Source: Corynespora cassiicola (taxonomy: Eukaryota > Ascomycota > Dothideomycetes > Pleosporales > Corynesporascaceae). Taken from it: a stretch of DNA of 64,000 nt. Under the pieces are notes generated by a model. That model was not told the DNA's origin. It worked only from the letters and a program-made list of their open reading frames with translations, and made no database searches. Made by a program: the position numbers and the translations under genes. Positions within the stretch are counted from its first letter, which is position 1; each line of letters opens with the position of its first letter. Of this stretch, positions 1 through 9,609 are shown piece after piece. The stretch spans positions 4,030,001-4,094,000 of the forward strand of contig JAEUWY010000002.1 of the NCBI GenBank assembly GCA_022059125.1. Reading direction: 5' to 3'.

Positions 1-409
1 ACTGCAAAGAGATGTGTAGTGGAAAATGCGCGACACGTCTGCGGAGACTGGTGCTGGCCGTAATGGATCGCTCGCGTCGGGCGAATGAGCGACGCGTTAG
101 CGAGGATCCAGCAGCGCGTCATCCCGGTCATCGGGTTTCAGAATTGATGAGCAACCTTATTTGCACGGCAAACAACCTGGGGTAGAGCACAACACGCCCC
201 TAACCGCCCCTCACGCTTGGAATCTCCACGTCAAACCACTGTCGCATCCAGAACCAGCGCGCGACACTTGCCTGTGCGTCTTGGCGGGGTCATGGGCACT
301 GCTAGGTCGCATCTCAGCTCCGCAAACCCCCAAGCATGATCGTGAGGGAAAGCCCCAAATCGGGCGGTACGTGGATCCGCTGCACCCAGCTGACGTCCGG
401 AAAACTAAT
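1..409. promoter_or_regulatory. Upstream region of MCM10
   Basis: No gene is supported here. The frame of MCM10 stays open from about base 161 but contains no ATG before 410, so this stretch is read as promoter and leader. A perfect MluI cell-cycle box, ACGCGT, lies at 92-97. This is the MBF binding core used by many fungal G1/S replication genes. One such hexamer is expected about every 4 kb by chance, so it is only suggestive. Confidence 0.45.
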
Positions 410-2659
410 ATGCATGCAGTCAAAAAGAACCAGCCCAGCTGGCCGCCCAAGTCGCCGCACGAAGCGCTGCTGAGCTCGCCGTCGGGTCGCCGCAAATACG
501 AAAAGCAGCTGCGCGACCGCTCCTCCGTATCTCCCTCGCCCTCCAAACGCCGACCCATGTCGCTGATCCTGCCGGACAATGATACCGAGGAGGATGACGA
601 GGAAACGCTCCAGTTGCAGCTCCAGGCCATCGAGGCGCGGTTGAAGATAAAAAAGCTGCAAAAAGCGCGAAAAACCGCCGAGGACGAGGGTCTCGGCTCG
701 TCCTCACGGCCGGGAACAGCAACCGACTTTCGACGACCCGGATTCACGAGGAGGGAGTCGGAGCCCGAAGTACAGGTCCCAGTGTCGCCTGTGCGGAATA
801 GGAGGTTGCCAGAGGAGCAAAAGAGCCCCGCGCGGGTCCTCCTCGGTATTGACAAGGGGGTGCGGGCACAAGATGTCAGTCTCAAGCGGGCAAAGAGTTT
901 CACGTCAAATGGCGCAACGCGAGCGAATTCACGACAGGCAATGGATCCGCCCCGACCAAAGTCGTTCAGCGAGAGGATCGCAGAGAGCAGGAACAAGGAA
1001 AAGGAGCGCGAGGAAAAACAGTCGAGGATAGAGAAGAGCAGGAGTGCCGGTTTCGGGTTGAGCAGTTTCGAAGGCCTCAAGGATCGCCCAACATCGCGCG
1101 CCGGTTCGTCTTTTAGCTCCGCCATAGGGTCGTCCCAGGACGAAAGGTCATCCAACCGCAGTTTCCAGCGCATGTCCATTCCACGGCCTGGCTCCCACCT
1201 CTCTGGAAAAGTAGACAGCTCGCGCCCCGCTCCTGAGGCTTCAAAGGCCTCAACCGCGTCATTCGGCACCAAGGCAAAGTACCACGAGATAGCAGAGCGC
1301 GACAATAGTTCCGAGGCCGCCAGCTTCGAGTCGTTTTCGGGACTACACTTGAAATCTCGGGAAATGCAGCACACTGCCATTACGCGCACACTGGACGGCA
1401 AGAGCATCTACACGGTCCCGCAAATTCTCAAAACGGTCAAAGCCCCTGCCTACGATCCCCCAGACGTAGAGAATGACTATGTGGTCCTCGGAGTCGTCGC
1501 GTCCAAATCCTCGCCGCTTACGCCGAAAAATAGCCGTTCGCAGTCCACCAACAACCCGGAAAACCCACACCAAAGCGGCAAGTTCATGGTTCTCCGGCTG
1601 ACGGATCTCAAATGGGAAATTGACCTGTACCTCTTCGACACTGGATTCTCGCAGTTTTGGAAACTCCCCATCGGCACGCTGATTGCGGTACTCAACCCAG
1701 AGATTATGCGACCGCGCAACACCGACTCTGGCAAATTCTCGCTCAAACTTGGCAGCTCCGACGACACAATTCTAGAGATTGGCGTCGCTCGAGACCTCGA
1801 CTTTTGCCATGCGACCCGCAAAGACGGCAAAGAGTGTGGGTCGTGGATCGATGGCCGCAAGACGGAATACTGCGATTTCCACGTCGAACTGCAGGTGGAA
1901 AAGAGCAAGCGGGGCCGTATGGAGGTCGCTACGATGACTGGCTACGGAAAGGCTCCCGGTTCGGGTAAGAATGGCATGTTTGGCGGCAGTCGAGTCGGCT
2001 CCAAAGGCGACGATCTGCGTAGGGAGGGCAGATATCACGACCGCTACCTTCACGAGACCATGTTCATCTCCCGCGGTGTCGGCGCTGCCTCCAAGCTGTT
2101 GGATCAGGACGAACAATCTTGGGAGCGAGGCGCGAGCCGCGAGGAATTGCACCGCAAGCGGCTTGCTGAAAAGGAAAAGGAGCGCGAGCTGGCAAAAAAG
2201 CTTGGGGCGATGAACAACACGGCCGGAGCCGATTACATGAGAGCCAAGTCTGGAGGATCGAACAATCTCCCTATGCGTGGTGACTCACAGTTATCCGACC
2301 CCTTCACATCATCTGCACCCAAGGGGAAAGAGCTAGGTGACGATCCCTTGGGTCTCGTAGGCAAGAAAGCGGGTGATGTGTCCCTGGCTCCTATCAAGCG
2401 CAAGCGTGTCGACTCGAATAAATCTAACGACCCAGTAGGCTGGGGCGGGGCCTACAAACGCGGCCTGCTTTTCTCACCCAAAAAGCAGTCCATATTAACA
2501 ACCCGCCCAAGGGAGGCCAGTCCGGCCAAAAAGAAGGCCCGGTTACTGCTCCCAGAAAAGGGAATCCGCGAACCTGGCAGAGACAGCCTCGGGACCATGG
2601 ACGTAGGACTCCTTGCAGCAATGGAAGACGATGACGACGACGACTTGGAGATTGTTTGA
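410..2659 (+). CDS. mcm10: Mcm10 DNA replication initiation factor
   Basis: Single-exon gene, 749 residues. Mcm10 binds the MCM2-7 helicase and DNA polymerase alpha and is needed to activate replication origins in the nucleus. The central OB-fold is visible around residues 385-440 (FMVLRLTDLKWEIDLYLF). It is followed by the diagnostic Mcm10 zinc finger C466-X9-C476-X11-C488-X2-H491 and the conserved KSKRGRMEV stretch. The N-terminus has WPPKSPHEALLSSPSGRRK, like other fungal Mcm10 proteins, then a charged low-complexity region. The C-terminus has basic KKK clusters and ends in an acidic D-run. The ATG at 410 is the first in frame; the open frame before it uses only non-ATG codons. An extra 5' exon cannot be excluded. 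Confidence 0.9.
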   Translation: MHAVKKNQPSWPPKSPHEALLSSPSGRRKYEKQLRDRSSVSPSPSKRRPMSLILPDNDTEEDDEETLQLQLQAIEARLKIKKLQKARKTAEDEGLGSSSRPGTATDFRRPGFTRRESEPEVQVPVSPVRNRRLPEEQKSPARVLLGIDKGVRAQDVSLKRAKSFTSNGATRANSRQAMDPPRPKSFSERIAESRNKEKEREEKQSRIEKSRSAGFGLSSFEGLKDRPTSRAGSSFSSAIGSSQDERSSNRSFQRMSIPRPGSHLSGKVDSSRPAPEASKASTASFGTKAKYHEIAERDNSSEAASFESFSGLHLKSREMQHTAITRTLDGKSIYTVPQILKTVKAPAYDPPDVENDYVVLGVVASKSSPLTPKNSRSQSTNNPENPHQSGKFMVLRLTDLKWEIDLYLFDTGFSQFWKLPIGTLIAVLNPEIMRPRNTDSGKFSLKLGSSDDTILEIGVARDLDFCHATRKDGKECGSWIDGRKTEYCDFHVELQVEKSKRGRMEVATMTGYGKAPGSGKNGMFGGSRVGSKGDDLRREGRYHDRYLHETMFISRGVGAASKLLDQDEQSWERGASREELHRKRLAEKEKERELAKKLGAMNNTAGADYMRAKSGGSNNLPMRGDSQLSDPFTSSAPKGKELGDDPLGLVGKKAGDVSLAPIKRKRVDSNKSNDPVGWGGAYKRGLLFSPKKQSILTTRPREASPAKKKARLLLPEKGIREPGRDSLGTMDVGLLAAMEDDDDDDLEIV

Positions 2660-3011
2660 TTATATGATACCCACGGATCGGAGACGCGCTGCGTTCTCCT
2701 CTGAAGACGTAGGGAGGGGTGGGCGGAATTCTATGGCGTTGTTTGAGCTTCGGCAGTGATTGGTCGGCAAAAATTCGGATGTCTAAGCGAGTGATGGCTG
2801 AATTTCACCTGCAGACGGAAACATACTCTGACGAGTCTCCTTAATGTATGAACGAACGACCCTGACGGGCTTTTTTCCTTTTTACTTTGTAGCATTACAG
2901 ATTCAGTCAGAATTATCGATCAGCTTGTTCCAGCAAAGAAACCTTTCTACTACACCTGAGTCATAGATCCAGATTGGGAAGAGATACTGGATTTAGCAAT
3001 ACGTAGGCACC
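2660..3011. other. Intergenic, MCM10 to TTL-like gene
   Basis: A 352-base spacer between two genes on the same strand. It should hold the MCM10 3' end and the promoter of the next gene. I see no ORF of note, repeat or RNA gene. Confidence 0.5.
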
Positions 3012-4373
3012 ATGGCTTCCGACGACACAATCCATGCGCTCGTCAACTACGAGGACAACTACGTGCAGCCACTCATCCTCTCGGCTTTGGAGAAGCGTGC
3101 TTCACCTGCAAAATGTCAGCTCATATCGTCAGTGGCTCAGCTACCCTCACCCACGTCCCGTCTGCTGCAGTTTGTACAGTACGAGTCGATAGATTTTGAC
3201 CATTTAATGGAACACTACTCGACATCTCTGGCCAACGCTTACATAATTCGCAAAGCGCTAATTCGGAAGCACTATCTGTCAACGACGATTGCAAACTGGA
3301 TTACCAAGCACCCAAACTCGTTGCTTAAACGCCATGTCAAGCCGTCGGTAGAGTTTGAAGTCGATTATGCAGAGTTTCTGGACGACGCCCTAATTGAGGC
3401 GTGGGAACTCAAAGAGAGCTGGCAGAGGAATGAGGAGGAAGAGGACGCAGAAAAAAAAGAATGGTGGATCTTGAAGCCAGGAATGAGTGAGCGAGGCCAG
3501 GGAATCCGGTTATTTTCAAGCGAAGAGGAACTGACTGGAATCTTCGAGGGCTGGGATCCCGAGTCTGACGACGAGGACGAGAATGAAGCTCGCAGTGATG
3601 CTGGAGCGACATCGCAAGAGAAGCAAGAGGACGGCAAAGGCATCATCACCTCCCAGCTCCGCCACTTCATCGCACAGCCCTACATCCACCCTCCCCTCCT
3701 CCTTTCGCCTCCCTCTTCAAACCCCAGTCCTGAAAACTCTCCCGACACACTACGCAAATTCCACATCCGAACCTACGTCCTCTGCGTCGGCGCCCTCAAA
3801 GTATACGTATACAAACCCATGCTCGCCCTCTTCGCCGCCCGCCAGTACATTCCCCCCTGGGACCAAGTCCTGCAGGACGATCTCGAGGAAGCCATGAAGT
3901 CCCACCTGACCAACACCTGCCTTCAAGACACCAATGAACGCGAAGGCTCCGTCGGCCTCTTTTGGTCTCTTCCCGAGTCCCTCCCCACACAGGCCGGTGC
4001 GGCAGTCCAGCCCCCTTCCAACCCCGGGTGGAAGGACGACGTGTTTGAACAGATTTGTGGCATCACAGGTGAGGTCTTTGAGGCAGCTGCGCGGTCTATG
4101 GGGATCCATTTCCAGCCACTACCAAACGCATTTGAGCTGTTTGGGCTGGATTTCATGGTGGGCATTGAGGGAGATGGGGAGTTGCGGACGTGGTTACTCG
4201 AGGTGAATGCATTTCCAGACTTTAGGCAGACGGGCGGGGAGTTGAAGGGGCTGGTAGGAGAGCTATTTGAGGGGGTTGTGGAGAAGGGGATCAAGCCCTT
4301 CTTTGGGGTGGAAGAAGAGAAGGCGAATGAGAATATGGTCCAGGCATTGGACATTGATTTGGGGAGGCGATAG
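3012..4373 (+). CDS. Tubulin-tyrosine ligase family (TTL/Pby1-like) protein
   Basis: Single-exon gene, 453 residues, ATG in a good context (CACCATGG). TTL-fold enzymes are ATP-grasp ligases that add amino acids to tubulin or other proteins; the substrate in fungi is unsettled. The ATP-grasp core is seen as WWILKPGMSERGQGIRLFSS at about residues 150-170. Later come FHIRTYVLCVGALKVYVYKPMLALFA, which fits a TTL strand, and FELFGLDFMVG followed by WLLEVNAFPDFRQTG, the metal and ATP binding end of the fold. An acidic linker near residues 180-210 is typical low-complexity insertion. The length matches fungal single-domain TTL proteins, unlike yeast Pby1, which carries an extra N-terminal phosphatase-like domain. 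Convergent with the next minus-strand gene, 105 bases away. Confidence 0.85.
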   Translation: MASDDTIHALVNYEDNYVQPLILSALEKRASPAKCQLISSVAQLPSPTSRLLQFVQYESIDFDHLMEHYSTSLANAYIIRKALIRKHYLSTTIANWITKHPNSLLKRHVKPSVEFEVDYAEFLDDALIEAWELKESWQRNEEEEDAEKKEWWILKPGMSERGQGIRLFSSEEELTGIFEGWDPESDDEDENEARSDAGATSQEKQEDGKGIITSQLRHFIAQPYIHPPLLLSPPSSNPSPENSPDTLRKFHIRTYVLCVGALKVYVYKPMLALFAARQYIPPWDQVLQDDLEEAMKSHLTNTCLQDTNEREGSVGLFWSLPESLPTQAGAAVQPPSNPGWKDDVFEQICGITGEVFEAAARSMGIHFQPLPNAFELFGLDFMVGIEGDGELRTWLLEVNAFPDFRQTGGELKGLVGELFEGVVEKGIKPFFGVEEEKANENMVQALDIDLGRR

Positions 4374-4478
4374 GCAGATTGGGTGGTACATTGGGCGGAG
4401 ATGTCACGCGTGCCCATATATCGCACCGCAGGGCTTGATCCCTGACCATCTGAAAATGCTTCATGATAGTGTTTGGTC

Positions 4479-5402
4479 TTAGTGCTGACTATCGGGCAAC
4501 TCGTGTGGTACCTCTACTGCACGAGAACAAATTTCCCGTGGTAGCTGGGTATCTGGAAGTTCCAGTACTTCTGCCTGGCCCCCGCAAGCTTCGGAAATCT
4601 CCTCATATTTGTGTATCCCTGTACCATCCATTTCCGGCTTCTCTGTGTACCCGCTATTCTCGCCGTCAGACCTTTTCCTCCTCTTTAATCTCTTTCCAAT
4701 TAAATAGGTACCGAGGACGAGAGCTAATGCTCCAACTGATGCACCAACTCCAATCCCAGCCTTTTCCCCTGTGGTCAGGCTATCTGAAGGGCGTGAAGTT
4801 AAGTCTATTGGAGTTGTGGATATCATCTGTGTGACGGAAATTATGGTTTTCTCTCCTTCAGAGGAGGTGTGAGATTCAAAAGTAGATGTCGAAGGGGAAA
4901 GGTGATCAGGCCACGCTGTTAGTTTAGACGCAGATGAGGACGTGACTCTCGCGAGCTCACGAACGACACTAATTAGACCAGAGTAGTTGTTTGTTTCCCC
5001 CTCTCTTCTAACTTCCAATGTATAGTCATTGCCTGGCTCAAGATCGTTGCGAACATGCCATGTGAACGTGCCGGTAGTTTCATTGGATGTGAACCATTAG
5101 ATAGAAAATGCCCAAGAGGAGCTGATACGAACTTTGTATAGTGTCTACAGTAGCCATGCCTTCTGGAGGCCCCTTGAAAAGTATGAGCTCAGCACCCTAG
5201 AGTTTCTGTTAGCGAGAAGCTCTGTGCTGAGGATCTTCAATACAACCTCGCTGCTCACAGGGGTATATGTAACTTGGTAAGTTTGGCCTGGGACGGCAGT
5301 TGCTGGAACATTTACAAGTTCCAAAGCGCCTACTATCCTAGAAGTTTTGATCAAGAGGATAGCAATAGCTTGTGTAAGACCAAAATTTTGATGACTCCTC
5401 AT
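4479..5402 (-). pseudogene. Ser/Thr-rich secreted or GPI/TM membrane protein, probably broken
   Basis: Type I membrane protein with a Kre9/Knh1-like (Ser-Thr-rich GPI) N-terminal domain. The ATG at 5402 gives a signal-like MRSHQNFGLTQAIAILLI. It is followed by VPGQTYQVTYTPVSSE, then, after a 50-nt intron (5198-5247 by my count; GTTGTA donor, CTAAC branch, CTAG acceptor), GAELILFKGPPEGMATVDTIQ. The last part reads WFTSNETTGTFTWHVRNDL, EPGNDYTLEV, then a stalk and a TM segment (GIGVGASVGALALVLGTYLIGKRLKRRKR). The cytosolic tail has PEMDGTGI and ELPD motifs common in fungal surface proteins. Between the second and third blocks a TAA precedes WFTSNE and no AG acceptor lies between the two frames. 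The only in-frame acceptor (CCAG before GNDYT) would delete the conserved TFTW strand. I infer a damaged or mis-spliced copy. A functional gene with an unusual intron remains possible. Confidence 0.55.
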
Positions 5403-6071
5403 GGCGCAAAAGACAAATAGAAAAGCAGGCTGGTCAGACAGTGAGGTTGAGTTGGCCATAGGAATCCCCACTGGTATATATAGATGAGCCAAGGCTTACT
5501 TACTTTTCAGAATAGATCTTGGCTGTTGGATATTTAGTTTTGTGATACCGTCCGCTTCGGCCCCATAGGCAAAGCCCAGCAGTAAGGCGTCCACTGTCAG
5601 AAACTGACCGGTAAGAAATGCTGCTAGGTCTTTGAATTAATTCATATTAATGAAGTCACCTCCTTTCGTTTTGGGGACCATTTATGGTTTCTGAAAGCTG
5701 ATATTTGGCCCCAAATCTTCGAAATCATCGTGAAGAATCCAAGTCTGAGTATATGACACAGGCTTGTCGTGGAAGCAGAATTCAGCCTCGCCTACGATGG
5801 TGACAAGAGAGGATAACTATAAATGAATTAATTGAGACTAGAGACCAACTCAAGACCAACTCAAGACCCTCACGCTTTATAAGAAGCAATTCCTCGACAC
5901 TCTCTCAAGCTATGTCGAAATCATGTCTTACCCCGGCTACGCCATACCCAATCCGTACTAGCGCGTTACCACCCAATACCCCGTTTCCGCACCTCTCGCG
6001 AAATCTCAAGAACTTCAGGAACCCTAACGCATCACCACGGCGCCGCCAATTGCCCGTTACCACCGCCCAAG
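5403..6071. other. AT-rich intergenic with a possible signal-peptide exon remnant
   Basis: Upstream region of the damaged membrane-protein gene (minus strand) and promoter of mL40 (plus). On the minus strand, 5508-5637 reads as a stop-free stretch resembling the N-terminus of a secreted protein (FLTVDALLLGFAYGAEADG, then ITKLNIQQPRSILK) ending at a GTAAGT donor. There is no initiator ATG in frame, since a TAA stands just upstream. It may be a leftover first exon of a related gene. The remainder is AT-rich without recognisable features. Confidence 0.35.
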
Positions 6072-6777
6072 ATGAACCTCTCCGCCTTTCGTCCCGCCTT
6101 CCGCCCCGTCAACCTCTCCAAATTCCGCACACCGACCGCCGCCCTCCCCCGCGTAACGCAAAAGCAGCCATGGCAAGCACCCCGGATACCCGCCAACACA
6201 TCGTCCTTTTCGTCGACGGCACGAATGGAGCGCCGAAGCAAGGGCGGAAAAGCGCTCAAGGACCCTAGAGTCAGTACGTGGTGTTCAACTTCCCTCCCGC
6301 TATACCCCCCTCCATCCATCCATTGATCACATCAACGCTCATACAACACCATACTAACCTCAAACTCCAGCCGCCATCCGCTACCACCTCACCCACCCCT
6401 TGACCCCGCGCCCCCTCCGCTTCTCCCGAAACCGCCACCTCCGCCACTGGACCATCCACCGCGCGTGGCTCCTCTTCCTGCGCAAGCGCCGCTGGGCTGA
6501 GGAGCGCGAGCTCGAGCGCATGTACACGTCCATGCGCGACGCGTGCGAGCACCTGCGGCTGCTGGACAACAACGGCAACCGCGTACGGCCCGAGGAGGCG
6601 GGCGCGCAGGGCGCCGATGCCGGAGCCCTGGGGCCCAAGGGCAAGGAGGTTGGCAAGCTATATCGCAAGGCCATGTCCAAGAAGGGCGTGTGGGGCAGCG
6701 TGCCGATCGAGTATGCAAAGCTGCAGACGGATTTCCCCAGTAGGGACGGGTGGAATCATGCGTGGACGAGGCAGTAG
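6072..6777 (+). CDS. MRPL28: Mitochondrial large ribosomal subunit protein mL40
   Basis: Two exons, 6072-6273 and 6371-6777; the 97-nt intron has a GTACGT donor, a CTAAC branch site and a CCAG acceptor. The product is 202 residues. It belongs to the mL40 (yeast Mrpl28) family of the mitochondrial 54S ribosome. The diagnostic block follows the splice: GKALKDPRVTAIRYHLTHP, then RPLRFSRNRHLRHWTIHRAW, EERELERMYTSMRDACEHLR and, near the end, WGSVPIEYAKLQTD and GWNHAWTRQ. The N-terminus (MNLSAFRPAFRPVNLSKFR) is Arg-rich and free of acidic residues, a plausible mitochondrial presequence. Convergent with RHO2. Confidence 0.9.
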
Positions 6778-7466
6778 AGGCGGTGTGGCATGGCCTGCTT
6801 GGATTGGACGCGAGAGGGACTCGATATTACAGCAGTGTATAACATTGTACGATGAAAGGGCATGGGCGACGTCTGTAGAATTAGAAGAAAGAAAAAAAAG
6901 ACATCAACCAGACATAATCACACTGCATTTCCACGGCAATCTGACCACGGCAAATCGTCTATGACTCTCGCATTCGCATTCCAATACTCGTGGCCGGGTG
7001 CCACAAAAAACCCCGGCCTGGTACTATTAACGCTCAACACTATATGCCGGAGTGTCTCCGTCTTCCCAGCCGGCCTCTGGAAGGGAGAGGAAGTGATAAT
7101 AAAGCATCCCTACAATAAAAACATACACAGCTAGAAAGGAGCGTCGGATGACCTTCATCATCGTAAACCAAAAATAACCACAAACATCGTTGGTCCCTCC
7201 ATACTCAACATGTCGGATTAGAGGCAGCCCCATTCCAGGGGAGCCCGGAAGACCGTTTTTTATCAACTGCGCAAAGGAAGAGTGCACAAGGAATTAATGA
7301 GATGAAAAGGCTGGTACCATGCAGGGGAGAACAGCGCTTAGCAAACGCCCAGCACAGCAAAGCAATCCAAGGACAAGGACAACTGGGAAGAAAAGGTCCG
7401 AAAACACCGCCCAATGCATGAGAGAAGAATAAATGAAAATACGTGGCGCGCTCAAAGGTGTCGCAC
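6778..7466. other. Convergent 3' region, mL40 / RHO2
   Basis: 689 bases between the stop codons of two converging genes, expected to hold both 3' UTRs. Several short ORFs occur, none with family-like composition. No repeat or RNA gene was seen. Confidence 0.5.
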
Positions 7467-8641
7467 TCACAGAATGACGCAGCAGCCGCCGCCCTCCTTC
7501 TTGTCCACAGACAGGAGAGCGGCGCGAGTGGCTGCCTCAAAGACGTCGTCGACACCGTCGCCCGTCAGCGAGGAGCATTCGAGGTACTTTCTTGCGCCAA
7601 TGACGTCCTTCATGTCGCTGCCAGCCTTGGTGGTGGTGAACTTGAGAGACTTCTTGCGCATCTCCTCCTGTGCGAGGGGATCGTCGCGTAGATCCTTCTT
7701 GAGGCCGACGAGTATGATCGGAACACCGGGGCATCGTTCTCGCGCTTCCTCAGCCCATTTGTGCTTTACGTTTTCCAGGGAATCAGGCGAGTCGACGGAG
7801 AAGCCGATGAGGATCACATGGGCTTTGGAGTAAGCCAATGGCCGTAGCCGCTCGTAGTCTTCCTGTCCCGCCGTATCCCATAGCGCTAGCTGCACCGACT
7901 TGCCGTCTACTCTGCAGTCGGTGACGTAATTCTCAAAGACGGTTGGGACGTAACGCTGTGAGGCCATGTTAGCATGCTACATTGCTGAGGGTGCTGTGGC
8001 GCAGGGTACCCACCGTGGGAAAGTAGCCCAACGTGAAGACGCTCAGGAGACTAGTCTTGCCGCACGCGCCATCACCAATAATGACTAATTTCCTGTGGCG
8101 ATCAGATCAGCATGTTGTACCAACACTCGAGCAGCGTTTCACATGTCGGGATCGCTATCGCCATGCGGCTAGCACCGTGGAACGTGAAGGAGCGGGCAGA
8201 GTGGTAGAAATATGAGAAGAGTAAAAAACGTGAATGGAGAAGGAGCATGCGAAACGATAAAAAGCAGACATGGGGTGCCATGTAGGGTGCCCTATTTTTA
8301 GCAAGGGTATGGTCGAATCGGGAACACCAATGCAGGTTGTCGCGCAGGGCCGGGATCTTGACAGCTCCCGAATATTTCCTGCAGCAGCTCTAGGGACGGG
8401 AAAGAAGGGCATGGAAGACGCCGGCGACGGCAGGCGCGCTGCAGGTAGAAATGGAAGAAAAAGACAGAGATGGAAAAGAGCGGCGGGCGCGCGGGATTTG
8501 ATGGTGCAGGCAAACAGGAAACATGAGAGGGGCAGCAGTTTGGGGATCGACCATGCTCTGGCATGGATGGTGAAACTGGCGTGTAGATGATGGAAGAGCA
8601 ACCTACCTGCGCATGACAGGCTCGCTGCCGTTCTGAGCCAT
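7467..8641 (-). CDS. rho2: Rho2-type small GTPase
   Basis: Three exons: 8607-8641, 8014-8092 and 7467-7955; introns of 514 and 58 nt. The product is 200 residues. Rho2 is a membrane GTPase acting upstream of the cell-wall integrity kinase route and alpha-glucan synthesis. All GTPase motifs are intact: P-loop GDGACGKT at residues 18-25, switch [14 protein letters not shown], switch [24 protein letters not shown] (the fungal Rho equivalent of NKxD) and [14 protein letters not shown]. The end CVIL is a CaaX box predicting geranylgeranylation, with adjacent upstream Cys. Assignment to Rho2 rather than Rho1 or Cdc42 rests on [30 protein letters not shown] and LVGLKKDLR. The tiny first exon ([11 protein letters not shown]) and its long intron are unusual in size for this genome. 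Divergent from NST1. Confidence 0.93.
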
Positions 8642-9609
8642 TGCGGGAGACGGGGAGCGCGACAGCGTGGGCAATTGCAGCAGGGCGAGGCCGGAAGAAT
8701 GAGAGGCGGCGGCTCAGGGCGCAAAGACGGCGGGTGTCGCTCGGGGCGGTGGTGTCGCTGTCGCTGGCGTCGACGCCTGGGCTCCGCGTGCGAATCTGTG
8801 GCCGGGAGGTGCAGCGGCGATTGGCTCGGGGGGTGGACGACGTGGCTCACGGCAAGACAATTGTCTCGCGGGCGGGAAACAGGACGGGCGACGGGCGAGG
8901 AGGAGGCCAGGCGGCGGGCGGGCGTGGAGACAGCTGGGCCTGGGGCGGCGTGCGGGCGCTGGGCGAGTGCGGAGGGCAGCGGAGGGCCTGCTGCGACGCG
9001 GGATAGCGCTGGCTGGCGGGCGGCGGACGGGCGTTGGGACGAGAGAGAGGCGGGCGGTGGTCGCTGGGCAGGCTGTCGGGCGGCGGACTGGAGGGGGGCA
9101 GCGAGGGGCTTAAGAATGGGCGGCGCGGGCGGCTGGGGCCTGGGGATCGCTCGCAGCGGCTGGGGGCTCAAGGGAGGCGGACGGGGGCGTGTGGAGGGAG
9201 TCGAGGTTTGGGATGGGATCGTGTTCTGGTGGAAGGCACAGCCCGAGGCTTGGCGGGCCTAGCACCTTGTAACTTCCGCGCCAACAACATCGACACCTGC
9301 ACCATCACCAACAGACGACGACGCCCGGCACGCTGCACCGCGCTCCTCGACGGCCCGACACGACCAATTTGGCACCCGCCCCCACCCCCGCCCGCTGTCT
9401 GAGCCGCGCCCCGCGCGACACTGGCCGCTGCCCTGCCCTCACAGTACGTCGCCAGCGCTGCAGACCTTGGAGGGGTCCCCATACCTACGCTTTTCGACGT
9501 GTGGGCAACTCGGCCACGCCAGACGCCAGAGCCCGCCGCCGCTGCCCGCCACCACCCTCCCCAGCACTCCTCACTGACCCTGCCCAGCAGCACGCCCTCC
9601 CCCATCTCC
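8642..9609. promoter_or_regulatory. GC-rich divergent promoter, RHO2 / NST1
   Basis: A 968-base region between two start codons pointing away from each other. It is strongly G-rich on the plus strand near RHO2 (repeated GGCGGGCG-like stretches) and C-rich towards NST1, giving long spurious open frames on both strands. I see no TATA box of consensus form. It should contain both promoters and 5' leaders. Confidence 0.6.

Noticed and set aside
161..409. N-terminal extension of MCM10
   Set aside because: The frame is open but has no ATG, and the first ATG (410) begins just before the WPPKSPHEALL region seen in fungal relatives.
211..1407. 398-codon antisense ORF opposite MCM10
   Set aside because: Composition is a Ser/Arg-rich mirror of the sense frame, with no motif; a shadow of a long GC-rich gene.
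8155..9171. 338-codon minus-strand ORF over the RHO2 intron and promoter
   Set aside because: Pro/Arg/Ala low-complexity product of a C-rich promoter; it conflicts with the clear RHO2 exon structure.
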